Assembly (NCBI GenBank): GCA_002490635.1
Contig: DKUJ01000046.1
Coordinates: 1-54,100, forward strand
Length of the DNA: 54,100 nt
Source: Porphyromonadaceae bacterium UBA7207
GTDB taxonomy: Bacteria; Bacteroidota; Bacteroidia; Bacteroidales; Muribaculaceae
Direction: 5' to 3'
Shown: piece by piece, positions 8,379-17,237 of the stretch
Layout: the number at the start of each line of letters is the position of its first letter
Numbering within the stretch: position 1 is the stretch's first letter
The notes under the pieces: model-generated
What the model saw: the letters and a program-made list of their open reading frames with translations, nothing else
Databases searched by the model: none
Told to the model about the DNA's origin: nothing
Program-made: the position numbers and the translations under genes

Positions 8379-8819
8379 ATGCTTTCCCTATCCTTGAAGC
8401 GCGTTATCGACTGCGCCTACGCCATCAGCGCCCTTCGCTGCCACACCCACGGAACAATCCGTCCGGCCGTTCTCTGCCGCGACAACGAAGCCGCCCTGCG
8501 CCGCGCCGCCCTTGTGGCGGTGTCGGGCTGCCTGCTCAGACTTGTGCACGTGCTCAAGCGCACCAATATAGCCGGCTTCGACACCGATGCCGACGATGTG
8601 GTCGAAATCGTTTTTCGCGATGGTGTGGCCGAGTCTCCCGAACTTCGGCCGGCGCTGGAGAGCGCCGCCGCGGCCGGCATCCTCTCCATTGCCTATGGCG
8701 AGGCCGACGGCGACGCGGCATCGCACTACCAGCGGGCTTTCGACGAAGCCGTGGACGCCATCGCGCATCTCGACCTGCCCCCGGCAAGCTTCCGTCCCTG
8801 CTACCTCACAGGAGCCTGA
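8379..8819 (+). CDS. Hypothetical protein, unknown function
   Basis: A 146-residue protein, Ala-rich, with the helical start MLSLSLKRVIDCAY, a central strand-like DDVVEIVFRDGVAES and a C-terminal helix (YQRAFDEAVDAIAHL). No signal peptide or known domain is apparent. It sits 47 bases after the preceding unknown gene, on the same strand and probably in the same transcript, and is followed by a large palindrome. The codon and base composition match the surrounding high-GC genes. Function not assigned; a phage-derived origin is possible because of the holin-like neighbour but unsupported by its own sequence. Confidence 0.6.
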   Translation: MLSLSLKRVIDCAYAISALRCHTHGTIRPAVLCRDNEAALRRAALVAVSGCLLRLVHVLKRTNIAGFDTDADDVVEIVFRDGVAESPELRPALESAAAAGILSIAYGEADGDAASHYQRAFDEAVDAIAHLDLPPASFRPCYLTGA

Positions 8820-8875
8820 GACCGCTGCCGCGGATAAGGCCCCTTACGCGCTTCCCGTGTCAACGGCAGCCGCCG

Positions 8876-8926
8876 GTGCCAAATCGTCCCGCAACCTCCG
8901 CCGGAGGCTGCGGGACGATTTGGCAC
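8876..8926. repeat. 51-base near-perfect palindrome (hairpin)
   Basis: An 18-bp perfect outer stem (8876-8893 with 8909-8926) is continued, after one mismatch, by CCTCC/GGAGG around a 3-base loop. It follows the unknown gene ending at 8819 and may act as its terminator, although no long T-run follows. The last four usable bases of the right arm, TTTG at 8919-8922, are also the -33 box of the next promoter. Confidence 0.8.
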
Positions 8927-8950
8927 TTCGGCGTTTTATAGCTATTTTTG
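8919..8950 (+). promoter_or_regulatory. Promoter of the 8972-16081 operon
   Basis: TTTG (8919-8922), 20 bases, TATTTTTG (8943-8950): a full match to the Bacteroidota -33/-7 pattern, 21 bases before the ATG at 8972. Confidence 0.7.
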
Positions 8951-8971
8951 CAGGTGTAATTCTGCATAGTC

Positions 8972-9922
8972 ATGGAACAAGCAAATACCGACAACCCGAC
9001 GCCTCGCCGTCCGCAGCGGCCCATGCGTCCCCTGCTCATTGCCGCCGCCGTAGTGCTGGCACTTCTTGTCGGCGGCCTGGTGTTCTTCGCCGTGCGTGCC
9101 GGCCGCGCCGCCAGTGCCGCGCAGGCACAGAACGAGCAACTGCTCATCGATATGGCCCAGCGCGACCTCGAACGCGAATATGGCCAGCTCAACGACGAAT
9201 TCGCAACCTTCGAGAACCAGCGGCAGCTTGTGCTCGACGATTCGGTGAAGCGCGAGCTTAACGACAAGTACGAGGCCGCGCGCGTGCAGATCGAGCGTCT
9301 GCAGCAGGAACTCAGCGACAGCGAGCGCCGCAGCGCATCCGAGATAAACCGCCTGCGAAACGAAATAGAGACTCTGCGCAATCTGCTAAGGCACTATGTG
9401 GAGCAGATCGACCGTCTGAACCAGGAAAACCAGGCGCTCCGCACCGAAAACCAGGAAATCCGCCAGCAGAACGAGCGACTGACATCGCGCGTGGACCAGA
9501 CGGCCCGCGAGAACCGTGAGCTTTCCGAGCGCATGACCCTTGCCGAACGCCTCAACGTTACCGGACTAAATATCACGCCTCTGAACAAGAAAGGCAAGCG
9601 CGAACGCAAGGTCGCCAAGGCCAAGCAGCTGGAAGTGACGTTCACAATTCCGCAGAACAACTCCACTCCCGTGGGCGAGAAAACCATCTATTGCCGCATC
9701 GTAAGCCCATCCGGGCAGCTTCTTGGCAACGGAGGCACCTTCCCCTTCGAGGGCGCGCAGGTGGAATATACCTGCCAGCGAACCATAGAATATGCCGGTG
9801 AGGAAATCGGCGGAGTGACATTGTACTACGATGTCAACACACCGCTCATCGCCGGCGAATACACCGTGGAACTTTTCGCCGACGGTTTCCGCCTCACCTC
9901 CCGCAATTTCACTCTCCAGTAA
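8972..9922 (+). CDS. Single-pass membrane coiled-coil protein, unknown function
   Basis: A 316-residue protein: a short Pro/Arg-rich cytoplasmic segment, one transmembrane helix at about 20-42 (LLIAAAVVLALLVGGLVFF), a long coiled coil at about 50-195, and a C-terminal beta-rich domain from about 215 with KQLEVTFTIPQNNSTPVGEKT and LYYDVNTPLIAGEYTVELF, which looks Ig-like. The coiled coil and beta domain should face the periplasm. First gene of a six-gene operon; the neighbour 15 bases downstream is an MgtC-like protein. I know related hypothetical proteins from Bacteroidota but no function. Confidence 0.82.
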   Translation: MEQANTDNPTPRRPQRPMRPLLIAAAVVLALLVGGLVFFAVRAGRAASAAQAQNEQLLIDMAQRDLEREYGQLNDEFATFENQRQLVLDDSVKRELNDKYEAARVQIERLQQELSDSERRSASEINRLRNEIETLRNLLRHYVEQIDRLNQENQALRTENQEIRQQNERLTSRVDQTARENRELSERMTLAERLNVTGLNITPLNKKGKRERKVAKAKQLEVTFTIPQNNSTPVGEKTIYCRIVSPSGQLLGNGGTFPFEGAQVEYTCQRTIEYAGEEIGGVTLYYDVNTPLIAGEYTVELFADGFRLTSRNFTLQ

Positions 9923-9937
9923 GCCCCGCCAGCGCGC

Positions 9938-10660
9938 ATGGACTGGTTCGACCAGATATACCTTGAGATAAACAGCACCGAAATCACCACCGCGGGCAGT
10001 GCCTACCGGCTTGTGCTGAGCATGATTTTAGGTGCCGTTGTGGGCTACGAGCGCAAGCGCAAGGGGCAGAATGCCGGCGTGCGCACCTTCTCGCTCATTT
10101 CCATGGGCGCGACACTGGCGATGATAATTTCCATCTACGTGCCCCAGGAATATCTCGGACTGAAGAACGGCGATCCCGGGCGAATTGCAGCCCAGGTGAT
10201 TTCCGGTATCGGTTTTCTGGGAGCCGGAGCCATAATCCAGATGAAAGGTTCGGTGCGTGGTCTCACCACCGCCGCCGGCATATGGATGGTGGCCATAATA
10301 GGCATGGCCGTGGGGCTGGGAATGTACTGGCTGTCGGCGCTCGCATGCGCTCTCATCATGTTCATACTGGTGCAGCTCGAACGCTTCGAACATATGGTGA
10401 GCCGCGGCTCCGAAAGCCGTATAATACGCATCTGCACCGACTGCATCCTGCACGACATCGCCGACTACCGCAAGGTGCTGGCCCGCCACCGCATAAGCCT
10501 GCACAATTTCTTCGTGGACTATGACTACGAGCGCCAGGAAACGCGTCTCAATCTGGTGGTGCTTCTCCGCGACTCCACCGACTACATCGCACTTTTCGGC
10601 GAATTCGAGAAGCTGCACCCCACAAAATCCATAACTCTTGCCAACCAGCTCAGTATCTGA
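9938..10660 (+). CDS. MgtC/SapB-family membrane protein
   Basis: A 240-residue protein. The N-terminal half has four hydrophobic segments with the family signature GAVVGYERKRKGQNAGVRT and ISGIGFLGAGAIIQMKGSVRGLTTAA, a very close fit to MgtC/SapB. The C-terminal 90 residues form a soluble domain with an ACT-like look. In other bacteria MgtC proteins modulate the F-type ATPase or adapt cells to low Mg2+; which applies here is unknown. It lies between the coiled-coil protein and a K+ or Na+/H+ antiporter-like gene, a plausible ion-homeostasis pairing. Confidence 0.88.
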   Translation: MDWFDQIYLEINSTEITTAGSAYRLVLSMILGAVVGYERKRKGQNAGVRTFSLISMGATLAMIISIYVPQEYLGLKNGDPGRIAAQVISGIGFLGAGAIIQMKGSVRGLTTAAGIWMVAIIGMAVGLGMYWLSALACALIMFILVQLERFEHMVSRGSESRIIRICTDCILHDIADYRKVLARHRISLHNFFVDYDYERQETRLNLVVLLRDSTDYIALFGEFEKLHPTKSITLANQLSI

Positions 10661-10679
10661 CCTGCAATTCCTGTAGCCC

Positions 10680-12875
10680 ATGAACGTTGAAAGCCTTATC
10701 ACCGACCTTGCCTTCATCCTCCTGCTGGGGGCGGTGGTGACAGTGGTGTTCAAGTGGATTCGCCAGCCCGTTGTGCTGGGATACATTGTGGCAGGATTTC
10801 TGGCAAGCCCCCATTTCAAATACCTGCCGAGCGTGACCACCGAGTCCAACATCGAGTTTTGGGCGCAGATAGGAATCGTGGTACTGCTGTTCTCGCTGGG
10901 CCTGGAGTTCAGTTTCAAGAAGCTGATGCGGTCGGGAGGGTCGGCGGCGGTTACGGCGCTTATAATAGTCACCGGAATGATGGCCGCCGGCTATGCCGTG
11001 GGCCGCATGCTCGATTTCAACTTCATCAACAGCATATTCCTGGGAGGAATGTTGTCGATGTCGTCAACGACCATAATACTCAAGGCGTTCACCGACATGG
11101 GGCTCAGACAGAAAAAGTTCGCCTCCCTGGTGCTTGCAGTGCTGGTGGTCGAGGACCTCTTCGCCGTGCTCATGATGGTGGTGCTGTCGTCGATAGCCGT
11201 AAACAACAGCGTGGAAGGCTCGGCGCTGCTGCTCAGCGTCGGCAAGCTGGTGTTCTTCCTTGTCATGTGGTTCCTGGTGGGAGTGTATGTGCTGCCTTCG
11301 TTGCTCGGCGGTATCCGTCGCTTCCTCAACGGCGAGACGCTTCTCGTGGTGTCGATGGGTCTGTGCCTCGGCATGGCCGTGTTCTCGGTCTACTGCGGCT
11401 TCTCCATGGCTCTCGGAGCCTTTGTGATGGGTTCCATCCTGGCGGGTACGAGCTATGCCGAACGCATCGAGCATGTGGTGATGCCCGTGAAGGACCTATT
11501 CGGGGCCGTGTTCTTTATTTCCGTGGGCATGATGGTTCAGCCGGCGGTTCTGAGCCAGTATTTCTGGCCCATTCTGCTGCTGTCGGCAGTGGTTGTTGCG
11601 GGAATGATAGTGTTCGGCACTTTCGGCATGCTCGTTACAGGTCAGAGCCTCAAGGTGGCCATGCAGAGCGGTTTCTCGCTCACGCAGATAGGTGAGTTCG
11701 CCTTCATTATCGCCACCCTCGGCCTGAGCCTGCATGTGCTCGAGCCTTCGCTGTATCCCATTGTGGTGGCGGTGAGTGTCATCACCACCTTCACCACTCC
11801 CTATTTCATAAAAATGTCGATGCCGGCCTATGCCATGGTGGAGCGGCACCTGCCGCGCCGGCTGCATTTCCTCATCGACCGCTACCGCAAGGAGGCCGAC
11901 AAGAGCCAGGCCTCGCATCCGTGGCGGCGCATACTCAGGCGCTATGCCTGGCGCACTGTTCTGTATTCCATCGTGCTGCTCGCCATCGTATTGCTGTCAA
12001 AGAGCTATCTCGCGCCGTATGTCCGGAATCTGCTGCCCGACGGTCTGGGGCGATTCGCTGTGGTGGCCGCAACGCTGTTGGGCATGTCGCCCTTCCTGGT
12101 GGCACTGATGCTGCCGGTGGGCACAGCCAAGGGCCTCAGCCGGAGGCAGACGGTGGTTCCCCGTATCGTGCTCACACTGTTCCGTATGGGAATAGCCATA
12201 GCCTTTGTGGTGCACACCATTTCCATGGGCTATTCCACCGGCACCGGCCTGATGGTGGTGGCGGCGGTGATTCTGCTGGTACTGATGCTATTCTCGAGGC
12301 GTATGCGCCGAAGTCTGCACCGGATAGAGAACAAGTTCATGGACAACCTGAATGAGCGTGAACTGCGCCGCAGCGGCCGCAAAAACGCCGTGGTGCACGA
12401 CCTGCACCAGGCCTACATGACCATTGGCGATGCCTGCCCCTTTGCCGGCGAGCGCCTGATGGACAGCGATCTCAGGCAGCGCTTCGGGGTGAACCTGGTG
12501 AGCATACAGCGCGGCACGCACTTCATTCCCATTCCCAACGGGCGCACCAGGCTATACCCCGGCGACATCGTTGGCATTATAGGCACCGAGGAACAGATCG
12601 AGAACCTGCTGCCGGTGATGGAGAAGTGCCGGCCAACAGGAGGCGCCGAGGCGACGGCTGCCGACTCGCTGCTCACCAGCATACTGCTCGGCGAGAACTC
12701 GCCGCTGGTAGGGCGCACTCCAAGAAGCAGTTCGCTGCGCGACCGCTACAACGCACTGGTGGTGGCCGTCGACCGTGGCGAGGAACATATCGAGGCCCGC
12801 CCCGACCTGGTGTTCGCCGCCGGCGACCTGGTGTGGCTGGTGGGAAATCCGTCGGAACTTTCAAGACTCACATGA
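10680..12875 (+). CDS. CPA2-type cation:proton antiporter with two TrkA-C domains
   Basis: A 731-residue membrane protein. Residues about 5-385 are the Na+/H+ exchanger (KefB/CPA2) domain, with LGYIVAGFLASP, VVLLFSLGLEFSFKKL and the ion-site stretch SMSSTTIILKAF...VVEDLFAVLMM. About 420-550 holds additional membrane helices not present in KefB. The C-terminus carries two regulatory TrkA-C-like domains (about 575-645 and 665-731). There is no Rossmann NAD-binding (TrkA-N) domain, unlike KefB/KefC. It probably exports K+ or Na+ in exchange for protons; the ion is not determined. Spacing to neighbours is 19 and 17 bases. Confidence 0.88.
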   Translation: MNVESLITDLAFILLLGAVVTVVFKWIRQPVVLGYIVAGFLASPHFKYLPSVTTESNIEFWAQIGIVVLLFSLGLEFSFKKLMRSGGSAAVTALIIVTGMMAAGYAVGRMLDFNFINSIFLGGMLSMSSTTIILKAFTDMGLRQKKFASLVLAVLVVEDLFAVLMMVVLSSIAVNNSVEGSALLLSVGKLVFFLVMWFLVGVYVLPSLLGGIRRFLNGETLLVVSMGLCLGMAVFSVYCGFSMALGAFVMGSILAGTSYAERIEHVVMPVKDLFGAVFFISVGMMVQPAVLSQYFWPILLLSAVVVAGMIVFGTFGMLVTGQSLKVAMQSGFSLTQIGEFAFIIATLGLSLHVLEPSLYPIVVAVSVITTFTTPYFIKMSMPAYAMVERHLPRRLHFLIDRYRKEADKSQASHPWRRILRRYAWRTVLYSIVLLAIVLLSKSYLAPYVRNLLPDGLGRFAVVAATLLGMSPFLVALMLPVGTAKGLSRRQTVVPRIVLTLFRMGIAIAFVVHTISMGYSTGTGLMVVAAVILLVLMLFSRRMRRSLHRIENKFMDNLNERELRRSGRKNAVVHDLHQAYMTIGDACPFAGERLMDSDLRQRFGVNLVSIQRGTHFIPIPNGRTRLYPGDIVGIIGTEEQIENLLPVMEKCRPTGGAEATAADSLLTSILLGENSPLVGRTPRSSSLRDRYNALVVAVDRGEEHIEARPDLVFAAGDLVWLVGNPSELSRLT

Positions 12876-12892
12876 TAAACACGTTATAGACT

Positions 12893-14059
12893 ATGGACCA
12901 GGGAAACTACAGCCGGCGCGGTGTGTCGGCAAGCAAGGAAGACGTGCACAATGCCATCCGCAACATCGACAAAGGAATTTTTCCCGGAGCATTCTGCAAG
13001 ATAGTTCCCGACTACCTTGGCTCCGACCCCGGAATGTGCAACATCATGCACGCCGACGGCGCGGGCACAAAGAGCGCGCTGGCATATATGTACTGGCGCC
13101 GCACCGGCGACCTGAGCGTGTGGAAAGGCATCGCCCAGGACGCCATGATAATGAACATCGACGACCTCCTGTGCGTGGGCGCCACCGACGGCATCCTGCT
13201 CTCGTCGACCATCGGACGCAACAAGCGTCTGGTTCCCGGCGAGGTGATAGCAGCAATTATCGAAGGCACCGAACAGCTCGCCGCCGAGCTGCGCGACCTC
13301 GGAGTGGGCGTGTACACTACCGGTGGCGAGACCGCCGACGTGGGCGACCTGGTGCGCACCATAATCGTGGACAGCACAGTGACATGCCGCATGCGACGTG
13401 CCGATGTGATCGACAACTCCCGCATCGCCCCCGGCGATGTTATCGTAGGCCTCGCCTCCTACGGCCAGGCGGCATATGAGCAGAGCTACAACGGCGGCAT
13501 GGGAAGCAACGGCCTCACCTCGGCACGCCACGACGTGTTCAGAAAGGAACTGGCCGCCGAATTCCCCGAATCCTACGACAACGGACTGCCTGCCGAAGTG
13601 GTGTATTGCGGCAACTGCTCGCTCACCGAGCCGGTGCAGGGAACGCCGGTGGATGCCGGACGTCTGGTGCTTTCGCCCACGCGTACATATGCACCGGTGG
13701 TGAAGGCCATCCTGGACAGCCACCGTGGCGATGTCCACGGCATGATTCACTGCTCGGGCGGCGCACAGACCAAAGTCATGAACTTTGTGGGAAACGTGCA
13801 TGTTATTAAAGACAACCTCTTCGAGGTTCCACCGCTGTTCGAGCTCATTCGCCGCAATTCCGGCGCCGAGCCTTCCGAGATGTACAAGGTGTTCAACATG
13901 GGACACCGCTTCGAGATATACTGCGATGCCGCCACAGCCCCGGCGATGGTGGATATCGCCCGCAGTTTCGGCGTGGATGCCCGGATTGTGGGTCGTGTCG
14001 AGGCCGACAGCCGCAAGCATCTCACCCTGAAGACTCCCTACGGAACGATAGAGTACTGA
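12893..14059 (+). CDS. purM: Phosphoribosylformylglycinamidine cyclo-ligase (AIR synthetase)
   Basis: A 388-residue cytosolic enzyme of purine synthesis that closes the imidazole ring of AIR with ATP. The PurM pattern is visible: HADGAGTKSALA, then GIAQDAMIMNIDDLLCVGA (metal/ATP region), VYTTGGETADVGDLV, and the C-terminal MIHCSGGAQTKVMNF. The protein is longer than E. coli PurM (345), as usual for the Bacteroidota form. It lies in an operon with an antiporter and a transglycosylase, an odd but tight arrangement (17 and 38 bases). Confidence 0.88.
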   Translation: MDQGNYSRRGVSASKEDVHNAIRNIDKGIFPGAFCKIVPDYLGSDPGMCNIMHADGAGTKSALAYMYWRRTGDLSVWKGIAQDAMIMNIDDLLCVGATDGILLSSTIGRNKRLVPGEVIAAIIEGTEQLAAELRDLGVGVYTTGGETADVGDLVRTIIVDSTVTCRMRRADVIDNSRIAPGDVIVGLASYGQAAYEQSYNGGMGSNGLTSARHDVFRKELAAEFPESYDNGLPAEVVYCGNCSLTEPVQGTPVDAGRLVLSPTRTYAPVVKAILDSHRGDVHGMIHCSGGAQTKVMNFVGNVHVIKDNLFEVPPLFELIRRNSGAEPSEMYKVFNMGHRFEIYCDAATAPAMVDIARSFGVDARIVGRVEADSRKHLTLKTPYGTIEY

Positions 14060-14097
14060 GCGCACCGGGCGGTTGGCAACATCAACCCGTAAGGATT

Positions 14098-15501
14098 ATG
14101 CGCAACACATGCATTCCCATAATATCCGCTTTTGCAGTGGTGCTGGCGGCGGCGTGCGGCGGCGGTTCCGCCGCCGGTGACTCCGCCGCGGAAAGTCATG
14201 CTCCCGATTCCATAGCCGCTGGCTCCCCCGACGACACCCTGCATGTGGTCACCTTATACGGACCCACATCATACTTCATCTACCGCGGCCAGCCCATGGG
14301 CTACAACTACACGCTCGCCGACAGTCTGGCGCGGCAGAAGGGCAAGGTGCTGGATCTGCGCACGGCACCGTCGATTACCGCCGCCATAGAGATGCTCGAC
14401 TCCGGGAAAGTGGATCTTATAGCCTACGAAGTGCCGATCACGCGCCACTACCGCGACCTGGTGCTTCCCTGCGGCCCCGAGGTTGTGACCGAGCAGGTGC
14501 TGGTGCAGCCGAAAATCCAGGGGCAGGCACCTGTCACCAATGTGACAGACCTTATCGGCAAGGAAGTGTATGTGGAAAGCGACAGCAAGTATCTGCGCCG
14601 CCTGCAGAACCTCAACCGCGAGGTGGGCGGCGGCATAATAATAAAGGAGGTCGATGCCGATTCGATAATCACCGAGGACCTTGTGAGAATGGTTTCCGAC
14701 GGTGAGATTCCGCTTGCGGTGGTCGACAGCGACATTGCCGCCCTCAACAAGACCTACTACCCCAATCTGGACATCGAACTTACCGTATCGCACCAGCAGC
14801 GGGCGGCATGGGCCGTGGCGCGGGGAGCCACGGCGCTGGCCGACAGCATCGACTCGTGGTTTGCCGGGGTGGAGCCGCAGCGCACATCCGACAATCTTCT
14901 CAAGCAGCTCTACGAGCGCACCAAGTTCAACCCCAAAGTCCGCTTCGACTTCTCGAAAGGCTATATTTCCCAGTACGACGACATTTTCCGCCGCTACGCG
15001 CCCAATGTGGGCTGGGACTGGCGGTTGATGGCCGCACAGGCTTTTGTGGAAAGCAAGTTCAAGGCCAACGCCCGTTCGTGGGTGGGTGCCCGCGGCCTCA
15101 TGCAGATCATGCCGAGCACGGCACGGGGCTACCGCACGCCGGTGCGCAGGCTCAACAACCCCGAGACGTCGGTGCAGGTGGCCACAAAGCTGATAAACGA
15201 CCTCGACAGCTATCTGGTGCGCTATGTGCCCGACGACCGCGAGCGGTTGAAATTCGTGATAGCAGCATATAATGTGGGAATAGCACATATCTACGATGCC
15301 ATACGCCTGGCAAAGAAGTATGGCCTCGATCCTGAGAAATGGGACGGCAATGTGAGCAAAGCCATTCTCATGAAAATGAATCCCAGATACTACAACGACC
15401 CCGTGGTGCGTTATGGATATTGCCGTGGAACGGAAACAGTGGCATATGTGGACCGCATCACCGACTTCTACGAGCAGGCGCGCAGGCAAGTGCATGCTTA
15501 G
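14098..15501 (+). CDS. mltF: MltF-like membrane-bound lytic murein transglycosylase
   Basis: A 467-residue lipoprotein (signal ending AAAC, C20). Residues about 45-265 are a family-3 solute-binding domain (TLYGPTSYFIYRGQPMGYNYTLA, then VVDSDIAALN), the regulatory half of MltF. Residues about 290-460 are a lysozyme-like SLT domain with the catalytic glutamate E318 in AAQAFVESKF and ARGLMQIMPSTA. It cleaves peptidoglycan glycan strands to 1,6-anhydro ends, in the periplasm on the outer membrane. No purine or ion link to its operon partners is evident. Confidence 0.92.
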   Translation: MRNTCIPIISAFAVVLAAACGGGSAAGDSAAESHAPDSIAAGSPDDTLHVVTLYGPTSYFIYRGQPMGYNYTLADSLARQKGKVLDLRTAPSITAAIEMLDSGKVDLIAYEVPITRHYRDLVLPCGPEVVTEQVLVQPKIQGQAPVTNVTDLIGKEVYVESDSKYLRRLQNLNREVGGGIIIKEVDADSIITEDLVRMVSDGEIPLAVVDSDIAALNKTYYPNLDIELTVSHQQRAAWAVARGATALADSIDSWFAGVEPQRTSDNLLKQLYERTKFNPKVRFDFSKGYISQYDDIFRRYAPNVGWDWRLMAAQAFVESKFKANARSWVGARGLMQIMPSTARGYRTPVRRLNNPETSVQVATKLINDLDSYLVRYVPDDRERLKFVIAAYNVGIAHIYDAIRLAKKYGLDPEKWDGNVSKAILMKMNPRYYNDPVVRYGYCRGTETVAYVDRITDFYEQARRQVHA

Positions 15502-15544
15502 CGCTCCATTAAATGGAATTACTACACTTCTAATAAATCGCATT

Positions 15545-16081
15545 ATGAAAAAACGAATCCTCAATGGCGCTCTGGTCGCCGTGCTGTGCGCATCGATGCT
15601 TACCTCCACCGGCTGCATCGGCAGTTTCTCGCTCACCAACCGTCTGCTGGGCTGGAACAAGACAGTAGGCAACAAGTTCCTCAACGAACTTGTGTTCTTC
15701 GCATTCTGGGTGCTGCCTGTCTATGAGGTTACAGGACTGGCCGACCTGCTGGTGCTCAACAGTATCGAGTTCTGGAGCGGACGCAATCCCATGGGCGACC
15801 ACGCCTCCACAACCGTGGAAAACAGCAAGGGAGAACGTATGGAAATCATTGCCGACGCAACCGGCTACGACATCCGCAACACCAACACCGGCAAGAGCTA
15901 CCGCCTCGAACACGACGCTGCCGACGACAGCTGGGGTGTGGTGGCCGACGGCCAGCGCCATGTGATATTCGCCTGGGTCGACGAAACCCACGTGAGCATG
16001 CCCGTGGACGGCAACGGAAACTTCCGCACCTTCGAAACCTCCGCGACAGGCCTCTACGCCTACAGCGCCATCGAACGATAA
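15545..16081 (+). CDS. DUF3332 lipoprotein
   Basis: A 178-residue protein with lipoprotein signal ending LTSTGC. The region FSLTNRLLGWNKTVGNKFLNELVFF and IEFWSGRNPM matches the DUF3332 family of small Bacteroidota lipoproteins, which have two hydrophobic stretches and a C-terminal beta-strand domain. The upstream ATG at 15413 is rejected because it lies inside mltF. Function is unknown. It is the last gene of the operon, 43 bases after mltF and just before a strong terminator. Confidence 0.85.
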   Translation: MKKRILNGALVAVLCASMLTSTGCIGSFSLTNRLLGWNKTVGNKFLNELVFFAFWVLPVYEVTGLADLLVLNSIEFWSGRNPMGDHASTTVENSKGERMEIIADATGYDIRNTNTGKSYRLEHDAADDSWGVVADGQRHVIFAWVDETHVSMPVDGNGNFRTFETSATGLYAYSAIER

Positions 16082-16091
16082 CTCCTCCCAT

Positions 16092-16146
16092 AAAAAACCG
16101 GGACCTTTCCGCCAGCCCTGTGCTGCCGGAAAGGTCCCGGTTTTTT
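16092..16146. terminator. Strong bidirectional intrinsic terminator
   Basis: A perfect 20-bp stem (16092-16111 with 16127-16146) starting in A-run and ending in T-run on either strand. It separates the operon ending at 16081 from the convergent acyltransferase gene ending at 16157. Confidence 0.92.
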
Positions 16147-16156
16147 GTTGTTGACT

Positions 16157-17110
16157 CTATAAATCGACGCACCACACGTTGTAGGCCACTCCGCGGGCGC
16201 CGAAGCCGCCCTTCTGGTGGTTGAGTCCGTGGTTGAGGATGCGGCCGGAGTTTTCGTTGCTGGTGCCGAAGTCGAAGCAGCGCGCTGTCGAGGCCCCCAT
16301 GAGCGCGTCGAACAGCACCGGTATCGCTCTCAGCCGGCGTCCGCGCTCGCCGGAGGCTATGTACTGCACGTGGTCGGTTGTGGCTGTGGAGAAAATAACC
16401 GTGCCGGCCAGCATTTCGCCGTCGGGAGCCGAAGCGGTGTGCAGGGATATGTTGTCGGGAAATGCCTTTGCCAGCCGGTACAGTTCGTCGGCGCTGTGCA
16501 CCGGCGTGGCGCCGTGGCGCTCGGCAAGGGTGGCGCTCAGCAGGGCATGGAAATCGCGCCAGCGCGTCGAACGCTCCACCAAAATGCCTTCGGCACGCCC
16601 GCGGGCGATGTTGCGGCGTGTGTTCTGGTTGCGCTGCGGAGCACTTTCGGTGAGCCACACCGAGGACAGCGAGCTGCTGTGCAGCCGGGCGCCAAGGCGG
16701 AAGAGGGCGTACACATCGTCTTCGGCTGGCTGGCGGTGGTAAATCCACGGTATGGCGCGGTAGAGCATGCGCTTCCGCCCCTGCTGCCGCCAGTAGTCGG
16801 CCACACACTCCATTATATCCACAACCTCGGAGCCGTAGATGTCGGGAGGCAGCACCAGACCGCCGTAGGTGAGCCCGGGATGAGCCACGATTTCATCGGG
16901 AGTGTCGCCGGACATGCTCTGGTCGGCGGCGGCGAAGAGCGCGGCAATGCCGCCGCGCGCATCGCGCACCAGCAGCGAGCGGTCGGCGAAGCGGTGGCTG
17001 TGGTAGTCCATGTAGCCGCGGCGGAGCAGGAAAGTGCCGTTGCGCGATGTTTCAACTGTGGCGTCCCACAGCGAAGCCTCGGCCGGAGTATATGGCTCTA
17101 TTGTGTACAT
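16157..17110 (-). CDS. GNAT/FemAB-like acyltransferase
   Basis: A 317-residue cytosolic protein. The C-terminal part has a GNAT-type core (GEMLAGTVIFSTATTDHVQYIAS, then RAIPVLFDALM and FDFGTSNE), and the N-terminal half a related fold, as in FemAB-like double-GNAT proteins. Members move acetyl or aminoacyl groups to sugars, cell-wall precursors or amines; the substrate is unknown here. The -7 box ends only about five bases from the ATG, so the mRNA is predicted to be leaderless. It is transcribed away from the fic cassette. Confidence 0.75.
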   Translation of the reverse strand: MYTIEPYTPAEASLWDATVETSRNGTFLLRRGYMDYHSHRFADRSLLVRDARGGIAALFAAADQSMSGDTPDEIVAHPGLTYGGLVLPPDIYGSEVVDIMECVADYWRQQGRKRMLYRAIPWIYHRQPAEDDVYALFRLGARLHSSSLSSVWLTESAPQRNQNTRRNIARGRAEGILVERSTRWRDFHALLSATLAERHGATPVHSADELYRLAKAFPDNISLHTASAPDGEMLAGTVIFSTATTDHVQYIASGERGRRLRAIPVLFDALMGASTARCFDFGTSNENSGRILNHGLNHQKGGFGARGVAYNVWCVDL

Positions 17111-17115
17111 GCCTG

Positions 17116-17148
17116 CAAAGATAGTGATTAGTCGAGAGTAAAGCCAAA
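17116..17148 (-). promoter_or_regulatory. Promoter of the acyltransferase gene (leaderless)
   Basis: TTTG (17145-17148), 21 bases, TATCTTTG (17116-17123) on the minus strand, with the ATG at 17110. Transcription should start within a base or two of the start codon. Confidence 0.7.
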
Positions 17149-17198
17149 CTATTTGTGTGTTGCGCGGTATTGGCTAAGAATTAGAGGTATAGAGTGTG

Positions 17199-17237
17199 AA
17201 AAGCGAAAGTGTTTTCGCTTTCTTTCGTTTTCTTTCG
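17199..17237 (+). repeat. 39-bp direct repeat, left copy
   Basis: Identical over 39 bases to 18581-18619. It holds a short hairpin (AAGCGAAA with TTTCGCTT, loop GTGT) followed by T/C-rich TTTCG units. Weaker similarity continues (TATCT ... CCGGAA) to about 17251. It also supplies the -33 region of the fic promoter. Confidence 0.95.
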
